Shown here: piece after piece, positions 39,710 to 48,601 of the stretch | Position numbering within the stretch: position 1 is the stretch's first letter | How the letters are laid out: each line of letters opens with the position of its first letter | DNA from: Streptococcus toyakuensis | GTDB lineage: Bacteria > Bacillota > Bacilli > Lactobacillales > Streptococcaceae | DNA length: 64,000 nucleotides | Reading direction: 5' to 3' | Assembly (NCBI RefSeq): GCF_024346585.1 | Contig: NZ_AP024523.1 | Location: 62,001 to 126,000 of the forward strand | Notes under the pieces: generated by a model | The model's database searches: none | The model's input: only the letters and a program-made list of their open reading frames with translations | Told to the model about the DNA's origin: nothing | Program-made: the position numbers and the translations under genes

Positions 39710-41953
39710 ATGAAATTCAATCCAAATCAAAGATATACTCGTTGGTCTATTCGCCGTCTTAGTGTCGGTGTTGCCTCAGTTGTTGTGGCAAGTGGCTTTT
39801 TTGTCCTAGTTGGTCAGCCAAGTTCTGTACGTGCCGATGTGGTCAATCCAACCCCTGCTCAAGTCTTACCTGAAGGGGAATCGGTAACGAAAGAGGGTGA
39901 CTTAGCAGAAACTCAGGGAGACACCGTTCTTGCTGAAGCGAAACCTGAGGCCGTTGCTGGAAATACGAATTCACTTCCGACAACTACAGAAGGAACTGAA
40001 GTGAGCGAGGAAACAAGCCCTTCTCGTCTGGATACACTTTTTGAAAAAGGTGAAGAAGCTCAAGAAAATCCAGAGCTAACAGATGTCTTAAAAGACGCTG
40101 TAGATACAGATGATGTGGCAGGGACACAAGCAACTCCAGAAGATATTGAAAAAGCTGTCGATAAGGATGTTAAAGACAGTATTGATGTCCCAGCGGGCTA
40201 CCTAGAACAAGCCAAAGTTCCCGGTCCTTTCTTGGCTGGTGTAAACAAACCACTTAAATATGAACTTTTCGCAGGCGATGGTATGTTGACTCGTCTCTTG
40301 CTCAAAGCATCTGACAAGGCTCCATGGTCAGATAACGGTGTCGCTCAAAACGAGAAAATTCCACCAGTGAAAAATTTACCTGATGACAAGTATTACTATC
40401 AAGTATCTTTGAATGGTAACACCACAGGTAAGCAGGGTCAGGATTTATTAGATACACTTCGTACTAATGGTACAAATACCTATGTAGCTACCCTAACTGT
40501 CTATGAAGCAGCCGGAGATAAACCTGATTTGACTAAGGTTGTCAAGGAACGTAAAGTAAATATTACCTTGAACGGTCTTGTAACAAGAAGCGATGTTAAC
40601 TCTGCAGTTGAAAACAACGTTAAAGACAGTATTGATGTTCCTGCTGCTTATCTTGAAAAAGCTGAAGGAAAAGGTCCTTTCACAGCCGGTGTAAACCAAG
40701 TAATTCCTTATGAACTATTCGCTGGTGATGGTATGTTGACTCGTCTCTTGCTCAAAGCTTCTGATAAGGCTCCTTGGTCTGATAATGGTGTAGCTAAAAA
40801 TCCTGCTTTATCTCCATTAGGAGAAAACGTGAAAACCAAAGGTCAATACTTCTATGAAGTAGACTTAAATGGCAATACTGTTGGTAAACAAGGTCAAGCT
40901 TTAATTGATCAGCTTCGTGCTAATGGTACTCAAACTTATAAAGCTACTGTTAAAGTTTACGGAAATAAAGACGGTAAAGCTGACTTGACTAATCTAGTTG
41001 CTACTAAAAATGTAGACATCAACATCAATGGATTAGTTGCTAAAGAAACTGTCGAAAAAGCTGTTAAAGATAACATTAAAGACAGTATCGATGTTCCTGC
41101 TGCTTATCTTGAAAAAGCTGAAGGAAAAGGTCCATTCACAGCCGGTGTAAACCAAGTAATTCCTTATGAACTATTCGCTGGTGATGGTATGTTGACTCGT
41201 CTATTACTAAAAGCTTCTGACAAGGCTCCATGGTCTGATAATGGTGTAGCTAAAAATCCTGCTTTATCTCCATTAGGAGAAAATGTGAAAACAAAAGGTC
41301 AATATTTCTATGAAGTAGACTTAAATGGCAATACTGTTGGTAAACAAGGTCAAGCTTTAATCGATCAGCTTCGTGCTAATGGTACTCAGACTTACAATGC
41401 TACTGTTAAAGTTTACGGTAACAAAGATGGTAAAGCTGACTTGACAAATGTCGTAGCAACTAAACAAGTTACTATTAAGATAAATGTTAAAGAAACATCA
41501 GACACAGCGAATGGTTCTTTCTCACCTTCTAACTCTGGCTCTGGCGTGACTCCGATGAATCACAGTCATGCTACAGGTGCGACTCATCAAACAGCTACTG
41601 ACCATAAGGACATGATGGCACCAGCCAAAGAGACTGATAAAGCAATGCCAGCAAATGACCAAATGGAAAAATCAGGTATGAAGACTGAGACTCCAGCTCC
41701 AGGTACTACAGATAGCATGCCTGCTGACACTATGACAAGCTCTACCAATACGATGGCAGGTGAAAACATGGCTGCTTCTGCTAACAAGATGTCTGATACG
41801 ATGATGTCAGACAAGATGATGTCAGATGATAAAGCTATGCTACCAAATACTGGTGAAGCTCAAACATCAATGGCAAGTATTGGTTTCCTTGGGCTTGCAC
41901 TTGCAGGTTTACTCGGTGGTCTAGGTTTGAAAAACAAAAAAGAAGAAAACTAA
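39710..41953 (+). CDS. pavB: PavB-type LPXTG adhesin with three SSURE repeats
   Basis: 747 residues. YSIRK-like signal (RWSIRRLSVGVASVVVASG), an acidic variable region (about 45-150), three SSURE units of 150-152 residues beginning KDSIDVPAGYLEQAK / KDSIDVPAAYLEKAE (fibronectin- and plasminogen-binding in pneumococcal PavB), a Met- and His-rich stretch (about 610-715) and the LPNTGEAQTS sortase signal with hydrophobic segment and KNKKEEN tail. The second and third SSURE units are almost identical. Number of repeats is known to vary between strains. The gene precedes TCS08, which in pneumococci regulates pavB (established knowledge). Confidence 0.93.
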   Translation: MKFNPNQRYTRWSIRRLSVGVASVVVASGFFVLVGQPSSVRADVVNPTPAQVLPEGESVTKEGDLAETQGDTVLAEAKPEAVAGNTNSLPTTTEGTEVSEETSPSRLDTLFEKGEEAQENPELTDVLKDAVDTDDVAGTQATPEDIEKAVDKDVKDSIDVPAGYLEQAKVPGPFLAGVNKPLKYELFAGDGMLTRLLLKASDKAPWSDNGVAQNEKIPPVKNLPDDKYYYQVSLNGNTTGKQGQDLLDTLRTNGTNTYVATLTVYEAAGDKPDLTKVVKERKVNITLNGLVTRSDVNSAVENNVKDSIDVPAAYLEKAEGKGPFTAGVNQVIPYELFAGDGMLTRLLLKASDKAPWSDNGVAKNPALSPLGENVKTKGQYFYEVDLNGNTVGKQGQALIDQLRANGTQTYKATVKVYGNKDGKADLTNLVATKNVDININGLVAKETVEKAVKDNIKDSIDVPAAYLEKAEGKGPFTAGVNQVIPYELFAGDGMLTRLLLKASDKAPWSDNGVAKNPALSPLGENVKTKGQYFYEVDLNGNTVGKQGQALIDQLRANGTQTYNATVKVYGNKDGKADLTNVVATKQVTIKINVKETSDTANGSFSPSNSGSGVTPMNHSHATGATHQTATDHKDMMAPAKETDKAMPANDQMEKSGMKTETPAPGTTDSMPADTMTSSTNTMAGENMAASANKMSDTMMSDKMMSDDKAMLPNTGEAQTSMASIGFLGLALAGLLGGLGLKNKKEEN
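40171..41500 (+). repeat. three SSURE-coding tandem repeats in pavB
   Basis: taaagacagtat(t/c)gatgt marks the unit starts at 40171, 40621 and 41077 (periods 450 and 456 bp). Units two and three are nearly identical at DNA level; the first is diverged. Confidence 0.9.
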
Positions 41954-42069
41954 TCAGCTAAGGAAATAAATGATGGATAGTGGGCTGACTAAGGCTAGTT
42001 TACCAACTCAATCAGCAATCAGGACTTTCTTTCAATAGCAGATTAAAATCATCGTAAAACAATAGAAAT

Positions 42070-42103
42070 AGTGTTATACTTAAAGCAGTATAGCACTGTT
42101 TTT
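42070..42103 (+). terminator. inverted repeat before rr08 (terminator or operator)
   Basis: AGTGTTATACT (42070-42080) and AGTATAGCACT (42087-42097) form a 10/11-bp inverted repeat with a 6-bp loop, followed by gtttttat. It could end pavB transcription or attenuate/regulate rr08; TATACT inside the left arm also resembles a -10 box, placed about 40 bp before the rr08 start. Confidence 0.55.
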
Positions 42104-42119
42104 ATCAAAGGAGAGACAG

Positions 42120-42818
42120 ATGGGAAAGACAATTTTACTCGTTGACGACGAGGTAGAAATCACCAATATTCATCAGAGATACTTAATTCAGGCAGGTTAT
42201 CAGGTCTTGGTAGCCCATGATGGACTGGAAGCGCTAGAGCTGTTCAAGAAAAAACCGATTGATTTGATTATCACAGATGTCATGATGCCTCGGATGGATG
42301 GTTATGATTTAATCAGTGAAGTTCAATACTTATCACCAGAGCAGCCTTTCCTATTTATTACTGCTAAGACCAGTGAACAGGACAAGATTTACGGTCTGAG
42401 CTTGGGAGCAGATGATTTTATTGCTAAGCCCTTTAGCCCTCGTGAGCTGGTTTTGCGGGTCCATAATATTTTGCGCCGCCTTCATCGTGGGGGCGAAACA
42501 GAGCTGATTTCCCTTGGTAATCTGAAAATGAATCATAGTAGTCATGAAGTTCAAATAGAAGAAGAAATGCTGGATTTGACTGTTAAATCATTTGAATTGC
42601 TGTGGATTTTAGCTAGCAATCCAGAGCGAGTTTTCTCCAAGACAGACCTCTATGAAAAGGTCTGGCAAGAAGACTATGTGGATGATACCAATACCTTGAA
42701 TGTGCATATCCATGCTCTTCGACAGGAGTTGGCAAAATATAGTAGTGACCAAACGCCCACTATTAAGACCGTTTGGGGGTTGGGATATAAGATAGAGAAA
42801 CCGAGAGGACAAACATGA
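42120..42818 (+). CDS. rr08: response regulator RR08 (OmpR family)
   Basis: 232 residues. Receiver domain with acidic pair D9-D10 (LLVDDEVEIT), phosphorylation site D53 (LIITDVMMPRMDG), T and K of the switch (FITAKTS, FIAKPFSP), and a winged-helix effector domain (about 130-228) ending TIKTVWGLGYKIEKP. Start after caaaggagagacag. Overlaps the kinase gene by 4 bp. TCS08 in pneumococci controls pavB and adhesion-related genes (established). Confidence 0.94.
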   Translation: MGKTILLVDDEVEITNIHQRYLIQAGYQVLVAHDGLEALELFKKKPIDLIITDVMMPRMDGYDLISEVQYLSPEQPFLFITAKTSEQDKIYGLSLGADDFIAKPFSPRELVLRVHNILRRLHRGGETELISLGNLKMNHSSHEVQIEEEMLDLTVKSFELLWILASNPERVFSKTDLYEKVWQEDYVDDTNTLNVHIHALRQELAKYSSDQTPTIKTVWGLGYKIEKPRGQT

Positions 42819-43879
42819 AACTAAAAAGTTATATTTTGGTTGGATATATTATTTCAACCCTCTTAACCATTTTGGTTGTTTTTTGGGCTGTTCAAAAAAT
42901 GCTGATTGAGAAAAGCGAGATTTACTTTTTGCTTGGGATGACCATCGTTGCCAGCCTTGTCGGTGCTGGGATTAGTCTCTTTCTCCTATCACCGGTCTTT
43001 ACGTCGTTGGGCAAACTCAAGGAACATGCCAAGCGGGTAGCGGACAAGGATTTTCCTTCAAATCTGGAGGTTCAAGGCCCTTTAGAATTTCAACAATTAG
43101 GGCAAGCTTTTAATGAAATGTCCCATGATTTGCAGGCAAGCTTTGATTCCTTGGAAGAAAGCGAACGAGAAAAGGGCTTGATGATTGCTCAACTTTCGCA
43201 TGATATTAAGACTCCCATCACTTCAATCCAAGCGACGGTAGAAGGGATTTTGGATGGGGTTATCAAGGAAGGAGAACAGGACCATTATCTAGCAACTATT
43301 GGGCGCCAGACGGAAAGACTCAATAAACTGGTTGAAGAGTTGAATTTTTTGACTCTAAATACAGCTAGAAATCAGGTAGAAACTACCAGCAAGGACAGTA
43401 TTTTTCTGGACCAGCTCTTGATTGAGTGCATGAGTGAATTTCAGTTCTTGATTGAGCAAGAAAGAAGAGATGTCCACTTGCAGGTAATCCCAGAGTCTGC
43501 CCGGATTGAGGGAGATTATGCTAAGCTTTCTCGTATCTTGGTGAATCTGGTCAATAACGCTTTTAAATACTCTGCTCCAGGAACCAAGCTGGAAGTGGTG
43601 GCTAAGCTGGAGAAGAACCAGCTTTCAATCAGTGTGACGGATGAGGGACAGGGCATTGCCCCAGAGGATTTGGAGAATATTTTCAAACGCCTTTATCGTG
43701 TAGAGACTTCGCGTAATATGAAAACAGGTGGTCATGGCTTAGGTCTTGCGATTGCGCGTGAATTGGCCCATCAATTGGGTGGAGAAATCACAGTTACTAG
43801 CCAGTACGGCCTCGGAAGCACCTTTACCCTCCTTCTTAACCTCTCTGGGGTAAATTCCCAAACTAAGTTCCACCGCTAG
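42815..43879 (+). CDS. hk08: sensor histidine kinase HK08
   Basis: 354 residues. Two membrane segments (YILVGYIISTLLTILVVFW and FLLGMTIVASLVGAGISLFL) with a very short extracytoplasmic loop, a HAMP-like linker, the phospho-acceptor His129 in QLSHDIKTPITSIQ, and the HATPase_c domain with N-box LVNLVNNAFKYS, G1 VTDEGQGIAP and G2 GGHGLGLAIARELA. Nearly no outside domain, so it belongs to the intramembrane-sensing kinds. Followed by a terminator. Confidence 0.94.
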   Translation: MKLKSYILVGYIISTLLTILVVFWAVQKMLIEKSEIYFLLGMTIVASLVGAGISLFLLSPVFTSLGKLKEHAKRVADKDFPSNLEVQGPLEFQQLGQAFNEMSHDLQASFDSLEESEREKGLMIAQLSHDIKTPITSIQATVEGILDGVIKEGEQDHYLATIGRQTERLNKLVEELNFLTLNTARNQVETTSKDSIFLDQLLIECMSEFQFLIEQERRDVHLQVIPESARIEGDYAKLSRILVNLVNNAFKYSAPGTKLEVVAKLEKNQLSISVTDEGQGIAPEDLENIFKRLYRVETSRNMKTGGHGLGLAIARELAHQLGGEITVTSQYGLGSTFTLLLNLSGVNSQTKFHR

Positions 43880-43910
43880 TAGAAGTGGAAGTTAATCTGA
43901 TAAAAATTGT

Positions 43911-43956
43911 AAAAACCAGTGGAAATCCATGTCAGGGTAAGTTCCACTGGTTTTAC
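43911..43956 (+). terminator. terminator of TCS08
   Basis: AAAACCAGTGGAA / TTCCACTGGTTTT is a perfect 13-bp stem with A- and T-runs; it can work in both directions. Confidence 0.85.
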
Positions 43957-44051
43957 TAATGCTTGATTTTATTGCTTTTGTAGCCAAAATGAATCGAAAA
44001 AAAGAGCGCACAAAATCCTCTTATCTGAAAGCGTTTCAGATTAAGTTCCGC

Positions 44052-45315
44052 TATGGTGGAAGTTAGTGTGAGACGTTTGAATAGGGTTTTAGGTTAGTTT
44101 TTAGAACTTATGTTGGAGTAATTTAGAAGACTGACAGACGTCTTCTGCAGGTATTTTAGAAATGCCGAGAAGCTTAGGAATTTCTTCTCCATAAGTAAAG
44201 GCAAAGAGTTCATAAGCTGACTTTCCATTCAAAGCAGCACGTTTGACGCTGTTGACATGAGAGCAGACGAGATTGATGTCCTCTTGAGTTAAATTGTCAA
44301 AAGAAGTTCCTTTAGGTAGAATGTCGCGAATCAGCGTGTGATTTTTCTCAATTCTCCCTTTCTGGTCAGAGCGATTAGGGTCACAAAAGAAGAGTTTACT
44401 CTCTCCTCGCACATCCATTTCGATGTCATCAACCCTGGCAAACTCTCCACCATTATCGGTAAGAATGACAGGGAAGAGTTGGAAGAAATCTTTGTCCGCT
44501 TGGTGAAGAGTGTTCTTGATGTCATAGAGATGTTTGGTAACCTCAAGGGCAGTTTTATTATCCAGAAGTCTAGCGAAGATAAAGTTACAGAAAGATAGAT
44601 TGAAGGTGAGTAGGACTTTACCTCCCATTCTCCCCATAACTGTGTCCATTTCCAGCCAAGAGTCTAGTTGATTCAGTGCTAAATAGTTTTGGAAATCCTC
44701 ATAGGAACGGCCTTTTTTAGCTTCTTTAGGGATGGAAGGTAGCTTACTTTTTCGTCTTTCTTTGAATTTAACGGCTCTGGCAAGATCAATCGGAGCGATA
44801 GATAGGTACCCTTTTCGGATGTGTCGATAGACAGTTGAGGAGCTGACATCAAGGTTATGAGTTTTGAGAATATGATAGATGTGTTGTCCTTTTTTAACCC
44901 CATCAGAAATGACTTTGTCCATGTCCCAGAAGGTCTTGGAATTGAGGGGGAGTTCCTTCACGAGCTTCGCCAAGAGTTTGTTCGTATTGTTTTTGAGCTT
45001 GCTTAGCGAGGTAGAAGATCTTCTTATAGCCACAATTCTGTCTTCTTTTAGGGCAGCCGTTACAGACAAAGGGAACTTTGTCGAGTAGAGGGCAAGGAAG
45101 GTTATGGCATGTAGACTCTCGGACTTGTCTGTTTCGTTTGACTTCTTTAGAAACAGTAGTCGGGTCTTTTAGAATGGATTGTCCAATAGCTTTGAAGGTT
45201 TCACTGCGCTCTAAACCTAATTGGATATCATTACGGTCTGAAAGGGTAAGGTGTTTATGTTTTGTCATAGTAGACCTCGTTTCTAACTCAAACGTCTCAC
45301 ACTTAATTCCACCAT
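44052..45315 (-). mobile_element. IS30-family insertion sequence
   Basis: About 1.26 kb, bounded by imperfect inverted repeats: left end atggtggaagttagtgtgag... (44052-44079) and right end ending ...ttaattccaccat (45288-45315), 26 of 28 matching. Encloses a frameshifted IS30-type transposase. Flanks do not show an obvious target duplication. It lies between TCS08 and rpsD. Confidence 0.85.
44101..45268 (-). pseudogene. IS30-family transposase with a frameshift in a C5/G5 tract
   Basis: The 5' part (45268 down to about 44945) gives the helix-turn-helix of IS30 transposases, KHLTLSDRNDIQLGLERSET, and the zinc-finger-like region with four Cys (CPLLDKVPFVCNGCPKRRQ). At five C on the coding strand (44946-44950 in + coordinates) the frame must shift from EAREGTP to LNSKTFWDMDKVISD. 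The second part has the DDE domain: LDSWLEMDTVMGR (first D), VILTDNGGEF (second D) and RIEKNHTLIRDILPKG (E). Removal of one C would restore a single protein of about 385 residues. A programmed frameshift cannot be excluded, but IS30 elements do not usually use one. Confidence 0.8.
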
Positions 45316-45436
45316 AAAAATCCGTTTTAGACTAATTTCCACTTTGGTCAGGCAAGTGGAAGTTACTTTGAGAAGTTACAAACCTCTCTGGCAGTGAAAA
45401 TAAAGCTTAAGACCCCTTTACAAATCTAGCCATTCA

Positions 45437-45604
45437 TGGTAAAATGGATTTTGTGTGAAATATCAGCAGGAAAGCATGAAGCTCGTCAACAGGTGTCTTA
45501 TGATAAGTAACCTTGGCTGTTTAGGCGAAGGGCATCTGCACGAATCAGGGCTTTCTAAGTGACTATTTCCACCGAAATATTATTTATATCAGGAGGACAT
45601 TCAC
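45437..45604 (+). promoter_or_regulatory. rpsD promoter and leader
   Basis: TGG TAAAAT (45437-45445) is an extended -10; about 150 nt of leader follow before the ribosome-binding site aggagg. Long leaders before rpsD in Firmicutes often bind S4 for autoregulation (established for B. subtilis); the same is inferred here without proof of structure. Confidence 0.5.
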
Positions 45605-46216
45605 ATGTCACGTTATACAGGACCATCTTGGAAACAAGCTCGTCGCCTTGGCCTTTCACTTACAGGTACAGGTAAAGAATTGGCACGTCGTAACTACGTA
45701 CCAGGACAACACGGACCAAACAACCGTTCTAAATTATCAGAATACGGTTTGCAATTGGCTGAAAAACAAAAACTTCGTTTCACTTACGGTGTAGGTGAAA
45801 AACAATTCCGTAACTTGTTCGTACAAGCTACAAAAATCAAAGGCGGCATCCTAGGTTTCAACTTCATGCTTCTTTTGGAACGTCGTTTGGATAACGTTGT
45901 TTACCGTCTTGGTCTTGCGACTACTCGTCGTCAAGCTCGTCAATTCGTAAACCACGGTCACATCCTTGTTGACGGAAAACGCGTTGATATCCCATCATAC
46001 CGCGTAACTCCAGGTCAAGTGATCTCAGTTCGTGAAAAATCATTGAAAGTTCCAGCAATCCTTGAAGCAGTAGAAGCTACTCTTGGACGCCCAGCATTCG
46101 TATCATTCGACGCTGAAAAATTGGAAGGTTCATTGACTCGTTTGCCAGAACGCGACGAAATCAACCCAGAAATCAACGAAGCACTTGTCGTTGAATTCTA
46201 CAACAAAATGCTTTAA
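45605..46216 (+). CDS. rpsD: 30S ribosomal protein S4
   Basis: 203 residues, primary 16S rRNA-binding protein of the small subunit and repressor of its own operon in related bacteria. Starts [20 protein letters not shown]; the S4 RNA-binding domain [33 protein letters not shown] region is present at about 95-155. Strong codon bias of a highly expressed gene. Monocistronic, with terminator. Confidence 0.99.
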   Translation: MSRYTGPSWKQARRLGLSLTGTGKELARRNYVPGQHGPNNRSKLSEYGLQLAEKQKLRFTYGVGEKQFRNLFVQATKIKGGILGFNFMLLLERRLDNVVYRLGLATTRRQARQFVNHGHILVDGKRVDIPSYRVTPGQVISVREKSLKVPAILEAVEATLGRPAFVSFDAEKLEGSLTRLPERDEINPEINEALVVEFYNKML

Positions 46217-46234
46217 GATAAGACTTTATATTGT

Positions 46235-46262
46235 AAGAAGCCTACAACAGTGGGCTTTTTGC
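46235..46262 (+). terminator. rpsD terminator
   Basis: aagcctacaacagtgggcttttt: AGCC(T)AC / GTGGGCT stem with T-run. Confidence 0.8.
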
Positions 46263-46311
46263 TTTATCTTAAAATGTTGATTTCTGGGTTTGTCATCATT
46301 TTTGTCATCAC

Positions 46312-46590
46312 TTATAACGAACTCACAGCTTTCTCATAAAATGAGACGGCTGTTTTTGCTTTTTCTTTGGAGAGATGACTGTAAGTGTCCATAGTCATAG
46401 CTAGTGTAGAATGACCTAGACGGTGTTGTAATTCTTTATATGGTATACCAGAGTTTAGCAAGAGACTAGCGTGTGTGTGTCTAAAACCATGGAATCCAAT
46501 ATTAGGTACACCAGCATGTTTGAAACGTGTGTTTAAACGAGTTGCTAGTGTTTTATTGTTTGGGTATTGAGAAAGAAAAATACTAAAATG
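46312..46590 (-). pseudogene. tyrosine recombinase (integrase) C-terminal remnant
   Basis: The minus strand reads KTLATRLNTRFKHAGVPNIG, GFHGFRHTHASLLLNSGIPY, KELQHRLGHSTLAMTMDTYS, HLSKEKAKTAVSFYEKAVSS L, the last about 90 residues of a phage/ICE-type integrase. Catalytic residues of the C-terminal part are all there: H-x-x-R (HGFRH), H (LGHST) and the nucleophile Tyr (DTYSHLS). The N-terminal two thirds are missing. It lies directly after rpsD and marks the left side of an accessory island. Confidence 0.85.
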
Positions 46591-46594
46591 TTTT

Positions 46595-46620
46595 GTAGTC
46601 CTTAAACTACGTGATATAAT
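46595..46620 (+). promoter_or_regulatory. promoter and inverted repeat of the Panacea module
   Basis: TGA TATAAT (46612-46620) is an extended -10. GTAGT-cctta a-ACTAC (46595-46610) directly upstream is an inverted repeat in operator position, consistent with autoregulation. Confidence 0.55.
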
Positions 46621-46642
46621 AAGAGTAAAAGGAGATTCAGTA

Positions 46643-47176
46643 ATGCAACCACCATTATTTATTGCGAACTATATAATTGAATATTCTAACGATAAGAGCT
46701 ATTCAATTAACAACCTCATATTACAAAAAATATTATATTTTGCCAATGTAATTAAAATTGTTGACACTAAAAATCCTCTTTTTGAGGAACAAATGGAGAA
46801 ATGGAAATATGGTCCCGTTGTACCAAGTGTATATCATGAATATAAAAGATTCGGAGCTTTTCAAATAACAAAACAGGATATTGTTAAAGAATATTTTCAT
46901 TTTGAGAATATAGAAAATAATTCATTAGGAAACATAAAAATATTTAAGTATCAACCACAAGATATTCCAGAACTTGATGCTAATTTGTTAAAGAAAGTTA
47001 TTGATAGATTTTCTGATGTAGATATTTTTGATATAGTGGAGAAAACTCATAAACAGGAACCATGGAAAAAGTACGAAAAGTTAATTAGTGATGGTGTTCA
47101 AGGGATAAAATACACAAATGAAGAGATATTGAATTATTTTAACAACCATCCAGAGGAGTTAGAATGGCTCAGATAA
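46643..47176 (+). CDS. panA: Panacea-domain (DUF4065/SocA-like) antitoxin
   Basis: 177 residues. The Panacea domain is seen in IANYIIEYSNDKSYSINNLI, LQKILYFANVIKI, MEKWKYGPVVPSVYHEYKRF. Proteins of this family are hyper-promiscuous antitoxins that neutralise many unrelated toxins encoded next to them (established for the PanAT family). Start after taaaaggagattcagta. Overlaps the next gene by 13 bp, a typical antitoxin-first arrangement. Function as an antitoxin of the neighbour is inferred from the family and the overlap. Confidence 0.85.
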   Translation: MQPPLFIANYIIEYSNDKSYSINNLILQKILYFANVIKIVDTKNPLFEEQMEKWKYGPVVPSVYHEYKRFGAFQITKQDIVKEYFHFENIENNSLGNIKIFKYQPQDIPELDANLLKKVIDRFSDVDIFDIVEKTHKQEPWKKYEKLISDGVQGIKYTNEEILNYFNNHPEELEWLR

Positions 47177-48081
47177 GTACAAGTTTTATCCAACTTCTTT
47201 TAGTTGGTGATATCTCTAATCATGATGATGGTATTGTAAAATCGCTTCAAGATAATTTAACTGAGGAAAATTTAGTAATTCCATACGATTATATTGCTGA
47301 ATTTGTATACCAGAATGAAAATAGCAATGAGCTCAATGAAACGTTAAATAGGAACATCGATTATTTATCTTCAACTATAGAAGCAGATGATAACGCTAAG
47401 AAATTAATACTAGATAAGAACCTTAAGAAAATAAGTTCTAATTATAGCTTATCTCAAATTCAGAAATCTTATATATCAAGGGTTGCTAAGGAAGTGGAGC
47501 AGGGGTTAAAAGATGTCAATAGCCAACTAAACCAAGCTAGATTAATTCTTCAAGATGTAAAGAAAAAATCAGACGCCTCTAATAATACTCTTACAGAAGC
47601 TAAAAGCCAACTAAGTCAAGCTAAATATTTTATTAAATATATACAGGGGCAATCAGCCAACTCTAATAAACTTCTTAAAACTGTACAGGAACAATCTGAC
47701 GATATTGAACAAACAAAATCATCTATCTACACGGATTTCATAGCAATTTTAGGGATTTTTTCAGCATTTGTTTTTGTAATGTTTGGAGGCATTGAAGTAG
47801 CAAGAGCTGTTTTTGATATCGGAGATGATTTATTAAATATGAATCTTTCTAAGATGATAATAATTTCATGTCTGATGTTAATTGGTGTAATAACATTGAT
47901 GTATTCATTGTTATTATGGATTGCTAGAATCACCAATAAGGAAATTGGAAACTGCATGAGCAGTAAATGCAAAGAGGGTTGTTCGCACAAGTGGAAGCAT
48001 TTTTATTTACGTCATTCATTTTATTTTTCATTGATTATTTTATTAGTGATAATTACTTACATTTCATTTAAATATTCCTAG
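47164..48081 (+). CDS. coiled-coil membrane protein, putative PanT toxin
   Basis: 305 residues. Soluble helical N-terminal 185 residues with coiled-coil repeats (LKDVNSQLNQARLILQDVKK, LTEAKSQLSQAKYFIKYIQ) followed by three membrane segments (FIAILGIFSAFVFVMFGGIE, MIIISCLMLIGVITLMYSLL, FYFSLIILLVIITYISFKY) and a Cys-rich loop (CMSSKCKEGCSHKW). No known family is recognised. Overlap with the Panacea gene suggests a toxin acting on the membrane; the coiled-coil plus membrane layout could also be a phage-sensing effector. AT-rich relative to core genes. Confidence 0.65.
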   Translation: MAQISTSFIQLLLVGDISNHDDGIVKSLQDNLTEENLVIPYDYIAEFVYQNENSNELNETLNRNIDYLSSTIEADDNAKKLILDKNLKKISSNYSLSQIQKSYISRVAKEVEQGLKDVNSQLNQARLILQDVKKKSDASNNTLTEAKSQLSQAKYFIKYIQGQSANSNKLLKTVQEQSDDIEQTKSSIYTDFIAILGIFSAFVFVMFGGIEVARAVFDIGDDLLNMNLSKMIIISCLMLIGVITLMYSLLLWIARITNKEIGNCMSSKCKEGCSHKWKHFYLRHSFYFSLIILLVIITYISFKYS

Positions 48082-48251
48082 ATTGGCTCCTGAAAACTAT
48101 AATTGTAATAGAAAAAACACCGCTTGGCTGTGCTAGTTTTTTGCCTGCTGAACTCATCATTTTTAAGTTCCTGATATTAAGCATTTTTGGGCGCTTCCCC
48201 TTAGTGCTTTTTTTGTTTTTAAAATAGCTTTTTAATGTACAGTTATAGGTA

Positions 48252-48292
48252 GCTATACGGAACTAGACCTGTATAGTTTAAAGTGATATAAT
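48252..48292 (+). promoter_or_regulatory. relBE promoter with palindromic operator
   Basis: gctatacgg aactaga cctgtatagt (48252-48277) is an inverted repeat of about 8 bp per arm, placed immediately before TGA TATAAT (48284-48292). Matches the usual autoregulatory operator of RelB-type antitoxins. Confidence 0.65.
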
Positions 48293-48313
48293 AGTCTAAA
48301 AGGAGGTACTACT

Positions 48314-48601
48314 ATGAATGTTTTAGAAAAAAACACACAGGTAAATTTTAAGACTAACAGAGACTTGTTAGAAAAGGCTAAAGCTATTATCACAGCGCAA
48401 AATCTTGATATGACAGCCAGTTTTAACTTGTTTTTAGAACACATTGTAGAAAATAAAGCCTTGCCATTTGAAACTCAAGTAGACAAAGAAAGAGAAGAAC
48501 TTCTATTAGGATTGCGTGCCGAAATTGCCTGTAGCTTTGAGGATTTAGAACATGGAAAGACTTACAGCCTTGATGAAGTGAGGGCTAACCTTGGAATTTA
48601 A
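48314..48601 (+). CDS. relB: RelB/DinJ-family antitoxin
   Basis: 95 residues. N-terminal ribbon-helix-helix DNA-binding part (TQVNFKTNRDLLEKAKAII, LDMTASFNLFLEHIVEN) and a charged C-terminal toxin-binding tail (EDLEHGKTYSLDEVRANLG). Good ribosome-binding site aaaaggaggtacta. Overlaps the toxin start by 11 bp. Gene name reflects the family, not a specific locus. Confidence 0.85.
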   Translation: MNVLEKNTQVNFKTNRDLLEKAKAIITAQNLDMTASFNLFLEHIVENKALPFETQVDKEREELLLGLRAEIACSFEDLEHGKTYSLDEVRANLGI

